Positions 34,801 to 45,805 of a stretch of 64,000 bases of DNA are shown here, in pieces (the stretch's first letter is position 1; each line of letters starts with the position of its first letter). The notes beneath the pieces were generated by a model, which saw only the letters and a program-made list of their open reading frames with translations, ran no database searches and was not told the DNA's origin. Position numbers and translations under genes: made by a program. Origin of the DNA: Pleurotus ostreatus/Saccharomyces cerevisiae fusant (Eukaryota > Opisthokonta); NCBI GenBank assembly GCA_024196135.1, contig JAMQCK010000081.1, positions 1 through 64,000 of the forward strand, read 5' to 3'.

Positions 34801-37761
34801 CAGCGACGCCGACGTCGTCCTTCTCGACGATCCACTATCCGCTGTCGACGCTCACGTCGGCCGCGCGCTCTTCCACGGCGCAATCATGAAGCTCAAGGCC
34901 AAGGGCAAGACCGTCATCCTCGTCACCCACGCGCTGCACTTCCTCTCGCACTGCGACTTCATCTACACAATCACGAACGGTCGCATCAGCGAGGCGGGCA
35001 CATACGACGAGCTGCTAGCCAAGGATGGTGACTTCGCGCGTTTGGTGACGGAGTTTGGTGGCGAGCAGTCGCAGGGGATGACGAACAGTCAAGATCGCGA
35101 GAAGAGGCAGGCTATCTCGGCGGAGGAAGTGCGGGCGAAGATCTCGAAGGCGGGTAAGGGGACGGGGAAGATGCAGGGCAAGGTCAGTGATTCGGTCTTG
35201 ACAAGATTGGCTCGGTGCTCACTTTCGCGGTCAGCTCATCATCAAGGAGAAGCGCACGACCGGCTCTGTATCCATGCGAGGTGGGTGTTGACGTTCAGTG
35301 GGTCGTTCACGGGCGTTGACAGCTGTCGTACAGTCTACAAGGAGTACCTGAAGGCCGGCAAGGGCTGGGTCACTGTACCTCTGTTCTTCCTCACCATGGC
35401 TTTGATGCAAGGCTTCCAAGTCATGAACAACTACACCTTGGTCTGGTGGCAGGCCGAGTGAGCATTCTGTAGCCTGCTGTACGACGTTTGCTGACTTTTC
35501 GCAGTTCCTTCCATCGGTCGTTCGGCTTCTACCAGATGCTTTATGCCGTCCTTGGTATCGGGCAAGCGCTGTTTACGCTTCTTTTGTCAGGCGAATGCCA
35601 CTGCCTTTCTTGCTTCATGCTGATCTTATCATAGGGGTATGTCCATGGATCTCATGGCCGCATGCGCCTCGAAGAACCTGCATCACGCATCCATCAACAA
35701 TATCTTCTACGCGAAGATGTCCTTCTTCGACACGACTCCTTTGGGCCGAATCTTGGGCGTCTTCGGGAAGGATATTGACATTGTTGATGACCAACTTCCT
35801 CGTATGTACTCCTTCCTTTCACTTCCTTGACCTCCCGCTAATGAATTCGCACAGAATCCGCTCGCATGTGTGAGCCCCATATCAATAGAGTTTCGCCTGC
35901 ACTGGAAACTCACGGGTTTTGCAGTCGCCCTTGCTATGTCCAGCTTGCTTGGCGCGATCGTCATCGTCTCCGTCGTCCAGCCCTACTTCCTCCCCGCCGC
36001 CTTCGTCATCTTCTGCGGGTACCAGTACTTTGCCGCGTTCTATCGCGCTAGCGCCTTGGAGATGAAGCGCCTTGATGCAGTACGTTCGCCCGCACCTCTA
36101 GCATAGCTTCACCTCGAAAGACGCTGACACCCGTCGCCCAGATGCTCCGCTCCATGCTTTACGCGCACTTCTCCGAGTCGCTCACTGGCCTACCAACGAT
36201 TCGTAGCTTCGGGCAGGTCGACCGCTTCATCGAGGAGAACAAGTTCTACATTGACCTGGAGGACCGCGCGCTGCTGCTTACTACGACGAATCAGCGGTGG
36301 CTGGCGATCCGGCTCGATGCGTTGGGGGCGATATTGGTCTTCTTCGTGAGTTGCCTGTCGTCAGTCTGTTGCTCAGAAAAACTGACCACCTTGCATAGAT
36401 TGCCATCCTCGCGGTTGTGGGCGTGCGTGGGATCAATCCGGCGCAGATTGGTTTGATTTTGACCTACGGAAGTATGTGATATTTTCAGATTCTCAACGGA
36501 ATGTAGAAGCTGACGGAGATCCAAGGCATGCTCACGCAACTGAGCAGTATGTTCACAAGGCAGTCCGCCGAGCTCGAGGTAAGCTTTTATCGCTGGCCAG
36601 CACCTGCGATTCCTGATCTCGTCGAACCAGAACTACATGAACTCCGTCGAGCGCGTCTCCGCCTACAGCCGCGACGGCGCTCTCGACAAGGAGCCCCCGC
36701 ACGTCAAGTCCGACGTCAAGCCGCCCGAGCACTGGCCGCACTCCGGCGCCATCGAGCTCAAGGATCTGAAGATGGCCTACCGCCCTGGCCTCCCGAACGT
36801 CCTCCACGGCCTGAACGCGAGCATCCGCGGAGGGGAGAAGATCGGTATCGTCGGACGCACGGGGAGCGGGAAGACCTCGCTGTCGCTGTGTTTGTTGCGC
36901 ATCGTGGAGTATACGGGGTCGGTGATCGTGGATGGGATTGATATCTCGACGTTGGGGCTGCGCGACTTGAGGTCGAGGATGGCGATTATTCCTCAGGATG
37001 TGCGTATGCATGACCAAAGCTGCGTTGATCGACTGACGATGTACACAGCCTATCCTCTTCAGCGGTACGGTCCGCACCGCGCTCGACCCCTTCAACCAGT
37101 TCGACGATGCCCGCCTTTGGGACGCCCTGCGCCGATCACACCTCGTGCGGCCTGAGGACGCCACGCCGGACAGCGCGACGCTCCAGGAAAAGGAAGACGG
37201 CGAGCACCACAACGAGAACCGCATCACGCTGGACACGTTCATCGAGCCAAATGGCGCGAACCTGAGTGTTGGGCAGCGGTCGTTGCTCAGCTTGGCACGC
37301 GCGCTGGTGAAGGATAGTAGGGTGGTCATCATGGATGAGGCAACGTAAGTGTTTGCGTTGTTTTGTAGCATGTTGTGCAGCGCTGACAGTATGTTGTAGA
37401 GCATCGGTGGACTTCGTGACGGATGCTAAGATCCAGAAGACCATCCAGACGCAGTTTGCCGATCGGACGTTGTTGTGCATAGCTCGTGCGTCCTCGCCTC
37501 CCTATTCCTGCGTCAACGATTTGCTTACACCCTTCAAGACCGCTTGCGCACCATCATCTCCTACGACCGCATTCTTGTCATGGACTCCGGCAATATCAAG
37601 GTGCGTTCATCGCCGTACTCGTCTGGAATTAATGCTAACATCGACCACAGGAATTCGACACGCCCATCAACCTTTTCAACAGCCCCAACAGCCTGTTCCG
37701 CAGCCTCTGCCAGGAGAGCAACATCACTGCGGCCGACATCGAGCAGAGCCGTACTTTCTAA
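31852..37761 (+). CDS. ABCC-subfamily full transporter, YOR1-like
   Basis: Twenty-nine exons fit without a phase error and give 1473 aa, close to yeast Yor1 (about 1477). Boundaries include 31852-32066, 32120-32171, 32227-32292, 32348-32414, 32465-32919, 32987-33160, 33217-33223 (7 nt), 33282-33479, 33922-34467, 34778-35182, 35855-35869 (15 nt), 36631-36999, 37049-37344 and 37651-37761. The order is TMD1-NBD1-TMD2-NBD2, with no extra N-terminal membrane domain. NBD1: Walker [10 protein letters not shown] near residue 629, LSGGQKQR near 718, Walker [16 protein letters not shown]2: GRTGSGKTS near 1240, LSVGQRS near 1360, [15 protein letters not shown]1 has Asp where the catalytic Glu normally sits, which is typical of ABCC proteins. 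A Lys/Glu-rich insert precedes NBD1. The probable role is ATP-driven export of drugs or organic anions at the plasma membrane. Confidence 0.93.
33217..33223 (+). other. Seven-nucleotide micro-exon of the ABC transporter
   Basis: Sequence CATGCAG sits between an AG acceptor and a GT donor. Including it restores the frame and the conserved WFHAAWTAPIQ stretch. Skipping it shifts the frame. Confidence 0.7.
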
Positions 37762-37784
37762 TTGACTACTTACTCACCCATATA

Positions 37785-37836
37785 GATTTCGTAGCTTCAC
37801 TAGCGACGTTGATTTCGTAGCTTCACTAACGGCGTT
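37785..37836. repeat. Tandem 26-bp duplication in the ABC transporter 3' region
   Basis: Two head-to-tail copies (37785-37810 and 37811-37836) share GATTTCGTAGCTTCACTA and differ at a few bases. They start 24 nt after the stop codon. Confidence 0.75.
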
Positions 37837-38391
37837 CGGACTTACAGTACCTTCATATATGATGTATACCTGGTAATCTCGTGGATGTATAATAACAGAG
37901 CGATTATTTTGTTCAAGATTGGCATTGGTTCGCGTAACGCTCTGAGTCTCTGACTCTGGGCTCGCCAGCGGTTCGCCAAGAGCGTCTCAGTCACGTGCAC
38001 GGTTCAACTTCCCGGTCGGGCCGGTCCGATGTGATGTCACGCTGCGGTGGTGCCCATCACATCACACTTGGACCCACAACATCGATCACAACCCCCATGG
38101 TTTGCTCACTCGCACAAAGAATATGCAGCAGGTCCCCCAAGCCCTGTCACTGCATATCCGACGCGCTTAAAATTGGTTAATAAGACACTCACATGTGATC
38201 GCAACACGGAAGAAATGCATATGGAAGTCGGCGGGCGCATCGCATTGAGATGAGGACTCAGCGCCGATACAAAGACTCGGGTACAGGGCGGACATGGAGG
38301 ATAAGGTGTGGTAAGTTACAGGATGCCTTTAGGTGGCGGATGACATACAGAATTGAGATGCGACGGGAGTTGAGCTGGGGCCTGACCGGGG

Positions 38392-38399
38392 TATAAAAG
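38392..38399 (+). promoter_or_regulatory. TATA box of the small secreted peptide gene
   Basis: TATAAAAG lies 70-77 nt upstream of the ATG at 38469, a strong core-promoter match. Confidence 0.65.
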
Positions 38400-38468
38400 G
38401 ACTTGAGGACAATTGATCAATACGCATCGGTCAGTCTTCTCAAACTCGCCCACATACCTTTGGTCGAC

Positions 38469-38743
38469 ATGCGCTTTACCATCTCTTCCTTGATCCTGCC
38501 CCTCCTCTTGGTCGGCGCGACCATTGCTGCGGCTATCGCGGAGGTGCCTGAGGCTCGCGATGTTGCGAAGGTGGGTATGAGCCACAATCTTTGCTGCGTT
38601 GTCGATGTTTATCGATAGTCACCATCGACTATTCGCATCTGAGCATTGTTCATCGAACCTTCACTGACTATGACCTCTAGGCCGTGGTGCAGCGCGACAC
38701 CGATGCCTGCAAGAAGTCGAGTTGTTTCAAGCGGGAGGACTGA
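38469..38743 (+). CDS. Small secreted peptide, 54 aa
   Basis: Two exons, 38469-38570 and 38681-38743, joined by a 110-nt intron. Residues 1-24 form a signal peptide (MRFTISSLILPLLLVG...). The mature part of about 30 residues is charged. It has two Cys separated by four residues (CKKSSC) and a KR dibasic site five residues from the end. No family is recognised. The TATA box at normal distance and the clean splice site support expression. It has no CaaX end, so it is not a mating-pheromone precursor. Small secreted proteins of this kind are common in mushrooms; function unknown. Confidence 0.6.
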
Positions 38744-39323
38744 GAGCCGGTCTTGGAGAGGGAGAGACTGTGAATGACAAGAGGTCGTGTTGACTTATCC
38801 GAGAAGATCCAAGTCCACAACGTTGACGCAGCTTATATGGGCTTTTGTGGGTTTCGCGTGTCCATGGCGCTGGTTAGCAGGTCCTAGGATCTTAGGGGAG
38901 AACAACACATTCCGAGAGATCACTTGTCGTCGTGCAGACTCACAACATGATTGTTTTGCTACTGGCGCGACGCGTCCATTGTTCTCGAGAACAATGGCAC
39001 CGGCGACCGGGTACCCATCATAACCGGCCCGCATCCGGCAAGCGCTCTCCCGACGCGTCTTCCCAAGCACGCGTGTGGGGAACGGTGTCGGTACCTCCGG
39101 TCGCTGACAATGACAGTGCCCACGGCGAGGAGTATAAGGGCGGACGGCGGTGGGTGAGGGGATAGTAACCTGCTTTCCAAACGGACACGCACCAGAAGAC
39201 GGACGAACGACGATCCTTCTCGATCACCAGGTCCCCACACGCGCATACCGGCTACCCACTGCCCCGCATCGCCGCGATTTCGACTTGCTTTGCACCTCCA
39301 TCACCACATAACAGCTATCCATC
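38744..39323. other. Intergenic region with perfect palindrome, reductase promoter
   Basis: About 0.6 kb. It contains a 22-bp perfect palindrome at 38976-38997 and a possible TATA element (TATAAGG) at 39133, 185 nt before the next ATG. Confidence 0.5.
38976..38997. promoter_or_regulatory. 22-bp perfect palindrome upstream of the reductase gene
   Basis: The 11-nt half CCATTGTTCTC is followed directly by its exact reverse complement, with CTCGAG at the centre. It lies about 330 nt upstream of the reductase start. It could be a dimeric regulator site or a hairpin; assignment is inference. Confidence 0.5.
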
Positions 39324-41168
39324 ATGCCCGCCAGCAAGACCATCGTGCTCAATGAGCGTCCGGCGAAGGACATCGACCCGCAGAGGACGTTCAGGGAGGA
39401 GACGCGGACTGTTGGCGAGCCAGGAAAGGGAGAGGTGCTGGTGAAGGTGAGTGTTCGTGCTTCCGTAGGAAAGCAAGAGGGGGAACGAAGAGAAGGAGCA
39501 CCCTCCATGATTGCTCGCCCCGGACGCCCATGATGGGGCAGGCGAACGGCGAGATGAGTGCGCATGCTGAGACCCCCTCGTATAGGTCACTTGGCTCTCG
39601 CTTGACCCCGCTATGCGCGGCTGGCTCAACAACACGCGCAGCTACCTGCCACCTGTTCAGATTGGCGAGGTGCGTTGTGGTTATCCTGTCGTTCTCCTCC
39701 CGACGCTAATACATCCTTCCCTTCACCACCCTCCTCACACATCCACTTCTTCCACCATTTTCCACCCTCGCACACCTTGACCGGTACTGTAGACTATGCG
39801 CTCTGGAGGTCTCGGCATCATCGTCAAGGCTGGTGAGGGCGTGAAGCTCGCAGTCGGTGACGCCGTCCAGTGCTCGCCAGGTGCGTTATGTTCCCTCCCA
39901 TTAATCGCCTTTCCCGGTCTTCCCTGCCCCTTCCCCTCTGTCTTCTCCTTCTCTCCACCTCACGTTTCACTCACTGCTCCCCTTTCAGGTTGGACCGAAT
40001 ACGCCATCTTGAAGGCGGATACTTGCACCAAGATCGAGCTCCCCAAAGGCGCGCAGGTGCTCGACTATCTCAACACGCTCGGCATGCCCGGGATGACCGC
40101 GTACTTTGTGAGTGTTGCGGACTCATCTGCGGAGGGCTATATGGCGGTGCGCAGTATAGAGTCGTGGCAGGACGCTGGATGGGTAGGAATCCCGCTGCCA
40201 GTGATTACGGCCCGTCCCGCGTTGGCATCGTGTTCGCCGCTCTACTGCTGCAGTTTCGCGATATTGGTATCCTTTTCCACGCCCTCGCATCCACCACACG
40301 TTCCTCTAAATATTCATACTGATCCACCCATCCCCAGGGCCTCAAAGACGTCGGCAAGCTCAAGGCCGGGGAAAAACTCCTCGTCTCGGGCGCCGCAGGT
40401 GCCGTCGGCTCCCTCGTATGCCAGCTCGGCACGAGCATGGGCGCGCAGGTGTACGCGATCGCGGGCGCGGACGACAAGTGCAAGTGGCTGGAGGGCGAGC
40501 TGGGCGTGAAGAAGGCCATCAACTACAAGGCGGCAAACTTCAAGGAGCAGCTGAAGAGCATTGGGTACATTGATGTGTACTTCGACAATGTTGGTGGTGA
40601 GTATCTGGCCGTGTAATTGGATCCGGAGGAGAAAGCAGAAGCTCATTGTGATATACAGGCGAGATCCTCGACATGGTTCTCCTGCAACTGAACTTGCACG
40701 CACGTATCGCCTTCTGCGGTGCGATTTCTGGCTACAGTACGTTCTTCATCCCTTCCCACCCACACAACTCACCACCCTTTCCGCCAAATCTCACTCGCCC
40801 CACCCCCCAGACGACAAACCCCGCCCGCTCCAGAACTATCTCACCCTCATCGCCATGCGCGCGAAACTCGAGGGCTTCATCGTCTTCGACTACGCCAAGC
40901 AGTTCGCCGCCGCGCGCGCGGAGCTCGCCGAGGGGCTCGCGTCGGGGGCGATCAAGCGCAAGTTCCACGTCGTGGAGGGGCTGGAGAAGTGCCCGGAGGC
41001 GGTGACGATGCTTTTTAGTGGGGGGAATACGGGGAAGTTGTGAGTGTTCTGATTGAGTTTTGTTCGGCGCGAATTCTGCGCGAGGCTTTGGGGCATAAAA
41101 CAGGACGTCGATCTGACTAGTTTGACAGGGTGGTGAAGGTGGTGGACGAGACTACGGCGAAGTTGTGA
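39324..41168 (+). CDS. Medium-chain NADP-dependent reductase, alkenal/prostaglandin reductase type
   Basis: Eight exons: 39324-39446, 39586-39669, 39793-39880, 39989-40107, 40338-40596, 40659-40736, 40811-41039 and 41129-41168; 339 aa, the usual length. It carries the zinc-independent MDR pattern. LSLDPAMRGW and the TMRSGGLG segment are in the N-domain, then GMPGMTAYFGLKDVG. The nucleotide motif is GAAGAVGSLVCQLG, then IDVYFDNVGGEILD and the tail FIVFDY. Family members reduce alpha,beta-unsaturated carbonyls with NADPH, detoxifying aldehydes in the cytosol. The 230-nt intron 4 is unusually long for this gene. Its nearness to the ABC pump may reflect chance. Confidence 0.9.
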
Positions 41169-41578
41169 TTTGGCTGGGCTACTTGAAATGTGAGTTATCC
41201 GGCGCTGGAGGTATCATATATGTACTTGTACTCGATGGGCATAGGGCTCTGTATTGATTCGGCCGTGTCTATGTTCCTCGGGCCCGAGCTTCGAAGCGTG
41301 CGCGGCGATTTGCGTCGGTCAGTCAGTAATTTTGATAACATGACGGTCAAGAAATTATCGTCTGATGATACAGGGAAGCTACTATTACAATGAGGGCAGG
41401 ACAAAACAGATGGAACGAAGCATGCATAGCCGTACTAGCGGCATCCAAATCGTAGCACACACCACCACTGCCAGAGCGGCGAGTCGTTCATTCGTAAGCG
41501 GGAGGTTGCTGCTGCTGACGTGCCCCGTGCCCGCGCGGGTGCTTGGTCGTACTGTGATCAGATGAGGTGAGCTTACGA
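41169..41578. other. Convergent intergenic region
   Basis: About 410 bp between the 3' ends of the reductase and the second arrestin gene. Nothing specific is visible. Confidence 0.45.
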
Positions 41579-43282
41579 TCAACACCTATGAGGGATGAAG
41601 AAGGCGCACATTTCTACAGTCTCGGAGACTACGATGGCATCAGGACGCTTTGCGACGAAGCCCGTGGCCTCGAAGGGGAGTAGGACGACGGAGTACTGAA
41701 TGAGAATGAGCACCCGAGCACCGACCTCAGGTAAAACGGGGACACACCTTGACACTGAAAGTATGCACGCCGCCTGTGGGTGCGAGATCGCGAGATAGGA
41801 GGATCTCTCCAGCAAGCCTTCTCGTGCCAGACGGTGAAGGCGCAACCTCATGCCACCACGTTGCCGTTGCGAGATCGTCCACTGCCTCACTCCACGCGAC
41901 CTCTCGCGGGCGAGAGGCGGGAGGCGCCCAGTAACGTACGCAGCGCCGCAGTCGTAGGGGTATGGCACCGGGCACAGCAAGTAGGTCGAGGGCTTGGGAA
42001 TCGCCGGAGCGAATTTCCACTGCCACTGGCAGGGCGCTGCCACGCGTGTAGGCGAGCTAGGATGAACGTCAGGACCTATGATGAAAATAGGAAGGTGAGC
42101 GCTTACTGGCTTAGCGAGGGAGAGCTGAGGTGGAGCTCACATCAGCGTCGAACGACAATATGTGTATTTTGCGTGCTCACCGTACACTGGATTTGCACCT
42201 TTCGTGACTTGAAGACCTTGCCCTTCACGATCGCCGGTACGAAAGTGATCCAACCGCTAGGGTCGTCCGCTGGTCCCGGCACGAGGAGCCCTTGCTCCTC
42301 TGCTAGTTCACGTACGAGGGAAGGTGGACCTGGGCGAGTGATTGGGATGTAGACGATGGATGTGCGGATTCTGCAATGGTCATAAATGAGTGTCTTACGG
42401 ATTGGAGGGGAGTCTAGGATGACTCACTGCTGCACCGAACGCAATGCCCCGCGTGAAAGCGTGACTATGAGCTCGTACTGCACACTGACAGGGGTACGCT
42501 TCTCCACGAAGGTTTCCGGCAGCTTCACGCGCTGACCGCCCGCCGCGACTTCACGCGGCAACGTGATATTGACTGGGAATGTGCGGACATTGCCTGAGGG
42601 TTGATTAGGAAGAGATGATATCTCCAAGCCAGCGCTTTCCGTGGATGACGGACCGGCACCCGTCGATGTCAGAGGCCGCAGACCGCGCCCGCCACGCCCT
42701 CCACCTGATGTGGAGGGACGCACGATGTTCGCGACTGACATGCGGCGCGACGGGCCCGGTGGGCGGGAGTATAAGGACTGGCGCTCGTCTAGGAAGGTGA
42801 AGGCGTCCTCTGGTCGAGAGCCTGAGATGACGCGTCCTGTAACCTGTGAAAGAGTCAGTTAAGCCGTCCCATGAATCCATGACTTTATCCAGAAGCAGAA
42901 GGTAAGCTATTCGAGGTAGGATCACGAAAAAAAAAATATGCACCGCCGCCATAATCTCATGCACGCCGTCCAACCTCCCCGCACGCACTTCAAGGACGCC
43001 CACAATGTTCTCCTTCTCGTGAAAGGTCGGATGCGACCTCGTCGACCTGGCGCTGCTCCAGAGCCGTAGGACGGCCGAGCCGTCGTCGAGGGCGAATGTG
43101 TGCTCGGTGCACGCGCGTCCAGGAGATGTAGCAGGGCGTCCGGCGGATGTAGTAAGACGTCCATTAGATACAGGTAGCTGGTAGTGAGACAGATGTGATG
43201 TTGAAGGGACTGCCGTCCTTGGGCGCCTGCGCGAGTAGGGCGGCAGCTCTGTGTCGTTGGCCGAGGGGTGTCGAGAGGTCAT
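41579..43282 (-). CDS. Arrestin-like protein 2
   Basis: Six exons on the minus strand: 43282-42944, 42843-42428, 42370-42181, 42124-42107, 42056-41748 and 41695-41579; 462 aa. A disordered N-terminus leads to FALDDGSAVLRLWSSARS and VTGRVISGSRPEDAFTFL. NITLPREV, ETFVEKRTPVSVQYEL and IVYIPITRPGPPSLVREL complete the N-domain. The C-domain has LAYTRGSALPVAVEIRSGD and ends in SVVLLPFEATGFVA and FFIPHR. It shares order and intron placement with arrestin-like protein 1, including the 18-nt exon (LSLAKP), so the two are diverged paralogues. The likely role is as an adaptor or scaffold protein. No PPxY motif is visible. The start is an ATG; a GTG one codon upstream was not used. Confidence 0.8.
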
Positions 43283-44250
43283 CACGAAAGCGTCAGTCGA
43301 TAGGAAATGGGACGTGCGAGGAAAAAATCAAGAAAGCCGAGAAGGGAAGAAAGACGCAGCGGGCATGCAACAGAAAACGGAGGAGAGATTAGAAATAAGA
43401 AGAGAAAAGAAAAATGGACGGCGCTTAGCCGCGCCAGAGTGGTACACTCCCGTTGCTCCAAGAATAACACAACACCTACTGCTCGTCCACCGACATGGAC
43501 GGGGCAACGCACCAACGCTCGCCCTTATGTACCGCGCAACAAGAGCTTCTCACCCTCGTCTTATTGTCAGGCGGCCGCGACCTTCCACCGGGTTGCGCCA
43601 AATACCGCTAGCGACGCGTCGCGCGCCAAGTTCAGCATCCAGTGAATGCATCCCATACCCAGTCACGCCGGTTGCATACGCGTGTACCGCTCACGTACAC
43701 CGAATACGAGGGGCCTATTGTCCAGCGTGAGTACCAGGCAACGCACCGGCTCGAACAAGTGTGCTCCAGGCATATGATGAAAGGAACCAGGCAACGCACG
43801 GAGGTGAACCGGCAAATGCCGAATCAAGAACAATAGCAGTGGACAATAGCGTATGCCACGGGGAGCGTGCAAACAAACGGGGCGGGTGAAAGCCCGACGG
43901 TAAGACGGACTCTGTCGCGGAGAGTCCGCTGATGACACGTTAGCGGGAGCAATACGGGGGAGAGTAGGGTAACGATGGGGATTCCCGAGGGCTGCTTGGT
44001 GCTTGGCAATAATGTGATGAAAGTGAATGGCCTCGCTCTTGCATAGCATAGGAACACAGGGAGGGTTCGAGCCCGATGAAGGGCGTACTGATGAGCCTGA
44101 TTATGCGGCAATAATGCGGGGAAGGACGAGTCAGTACAGCAAGTAGGTTACAGCGTATGATACAGAGCACGCATCGGATGGTGCCGGTGAAGGCCCTCGC
44201 AGTCCCGAATGAACGCCACACAAGTCCGTCTCTCAAGAGATGAGGAGACC
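43283..44250. other. Intergenic region upstream of arrestin 2
   Basis: About 1 kb between two minus-strand genes, with short frames only. The 11-mer AGGCAACGCAC occurs twice about 55 nt apart near 43735 and 43790. No RNA gene was recognised. Confidence 0.45.
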
Positions 44251-45346
44251 TCAATATGTGAGGGGAGGCCAGTCGGGGAGGCTGTTGAGCGCCGCGTTCG
44301 CGGCCTCTCGTACGCGTAGCTTGCTGGCCTGGTCCATAGATTGCCTGTAGCCGGCAAATGCCTCCTTGATCTGAAAGAGACCCGCTGCGATTCCATCTAG
44401 ATGGAAGATAAGTCCTCGTGATAGGAGAGGGTATCAGAACTACGAACCCGCCTGCGACTCAGACTCCCTTGCCAACTAGGAGGATGCGCGTAATTAGCCA
44501 CAGCTCGAGATCTTGCGATGATTCACGCACCCCTTGCAGCCTCGCAATCTCCGGCTGGGCCTGTTGCGCGTAATAATACCCCTGCACCTGCGTCTGCTGA
44601 GCAATCTGCGCCAGCGTGCCGTCGATATCCCGCTTCCGTGCCCTCCACGCGTCCTGCAGCGCGTCGAACGTCGAGAATAGCTGCAGCCACGTCCCCCCGT
44701 CCCACCTCGCGATCGCGTCCCGGTTCGCGCGGATAAAGGAGCGCGGGTGCGGCTCGCCCTTCGGCGAGGTGGATGACGCGCCGGTGGTGACGAGGCCCGT
44801 GGCGTTCTGCGTCTGCTGCTGCTGATATTGCTGCTGTTGCTGCTGTTGTTGGGAGGGCCCGGGATCGAGCGCGCCGAGCGAGGCGTAGGGGTCGAACTGC
44901 GCGACGTAGCCGGGGGACTGGAGCTGCTGCTGGGCGGGGCTGATCTGCTGTTGCTGCTGCTGCTGGGGCTGCCCGGCGAGGTAGTTGTAGCTGCTCCCGC
45001 TCATCGCGGCGCTGAGCTGCTGCCCGAAGCCGCTCTGGGCCTGGAAGCCCGTGGGGCTCTGGCCGTATCCGACGGGGCTCTGCATCCCGGTCGGGTTGTA
45101 GCCCATCCCGTACGATGGCTGCTGCTGCTGCATCATTGGCGGCGGGCTCTGGAACTGCTGGGGAGGTGGGCTCTGAAACTGTTGCGGCTGGAACTGCTGC
45201 TGTGGCTGCATGCCGCCTGGCGCGCCCCAGCCGCCGTACTGAGTATTGATCGGTGGCGGGGAAGACACATCGGGGTACCGATTCTGCGCTGAGTTTATTG
45301 GGTCGGGGGCGTATGGGTTGTTCATCATGTACGAGCCCGAGAACAT
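44251..45346 (-). CDS. Gln/Pro-rich protein with conserved helical C-domain
   Basis: Three exons: 45346-44531, 44475-44448 (28 nt) and 44396-44251; 329 aa. The N-terminal ~200 residues are Gln-, Pro- and Gly-rich with runs of up to eight Gln (CAG/CAA repeats), and are probably disordered or prone to condensation. The C-terminal part is a compact helical domain: RSFIRANRDAIARWDGGTWL, LFSTFDALQDAWRARKRDI, QPEIARLQG, GLFQIKEAFAGYRQSMDQ and SLPDWPPLTY. I recall uncharacterised basidiomycete proteins with the same RWD/W..L..F..L..AW pattern, but no function. The spacing of the conserved helix and the clean splice joints make this a real gene. Confidence 0.75.
44805..44860. repeat. Imperfect CAG/CAA (poly-Gln) repeat
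   Basis: On the minus strand this encodes an eight-Gln run and neighbouring Gln-rich sequence in the Gln/Pro-rich protein. It is a likely length-variable microsatellite. Confidence 0.7.
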
Positions 45347-45805
45347 CTAGAAGTATTGCGGGAGATGAGGGGGAGAAGAGAAGACGCGCAAGTCACCACG
45401 CCCCCGCACATGAAGGCCGATGACAAGCTGATGCAGAGCTGATGTATGGATCCATGTGTGTGCCTTTCCGCGGACTTAGCCGAGTGAACTTGTTAGCTGG
45501 GCTGGGTGCTTGCTAGTCCGAAAAGCGTCTGTATGCGCGCTCTACCATTGTACATATACAAAAGATATTTGTGAGTGAAGATGGGCAAACTGTGACTGCG
45601 TCGTCTATGCCTCGTGATTCCCCTAAGCCCGTCATCAAGAGGTCTCGATCCTCTTCTCCCCTTCCTTCCACGCTCCCTCCATCCCGTCTTCCCCCAGTCA
45701 TGAGTGCGTCATGCAGCTCGGAGGACATCGAGTGAGTCCATAGTCGTAGCGCCAAGCACCTGCGGGCATTGCGAGGGTCGGGGCGATGTGAAGCCGTGAC
45801 AGCCA
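45347..45805. other. Intergenic region between two minus-strand genes
   Basis: About 460 bp. It serves as promoter of the Gln-rich gene and 3' end region of the next gene. No specific element was seen. Confidence 0.4.

Larger units (their letters stand above)
37762..38468. other. Intergenic region after the ABC transporter
   Basis: About 0.7 kb. It begins with a tandem 26-nt duplication in the presumed 3'UTR and ends with the promoter of the small secreted peptide gene. Confidence 0.5.

Noticed and set aside
44828..45292. Leu-rich 154-codon plus-strand frame
   Set aside because: It is the antisense of the CAG/CAA repeat in the Gln-rich protein.
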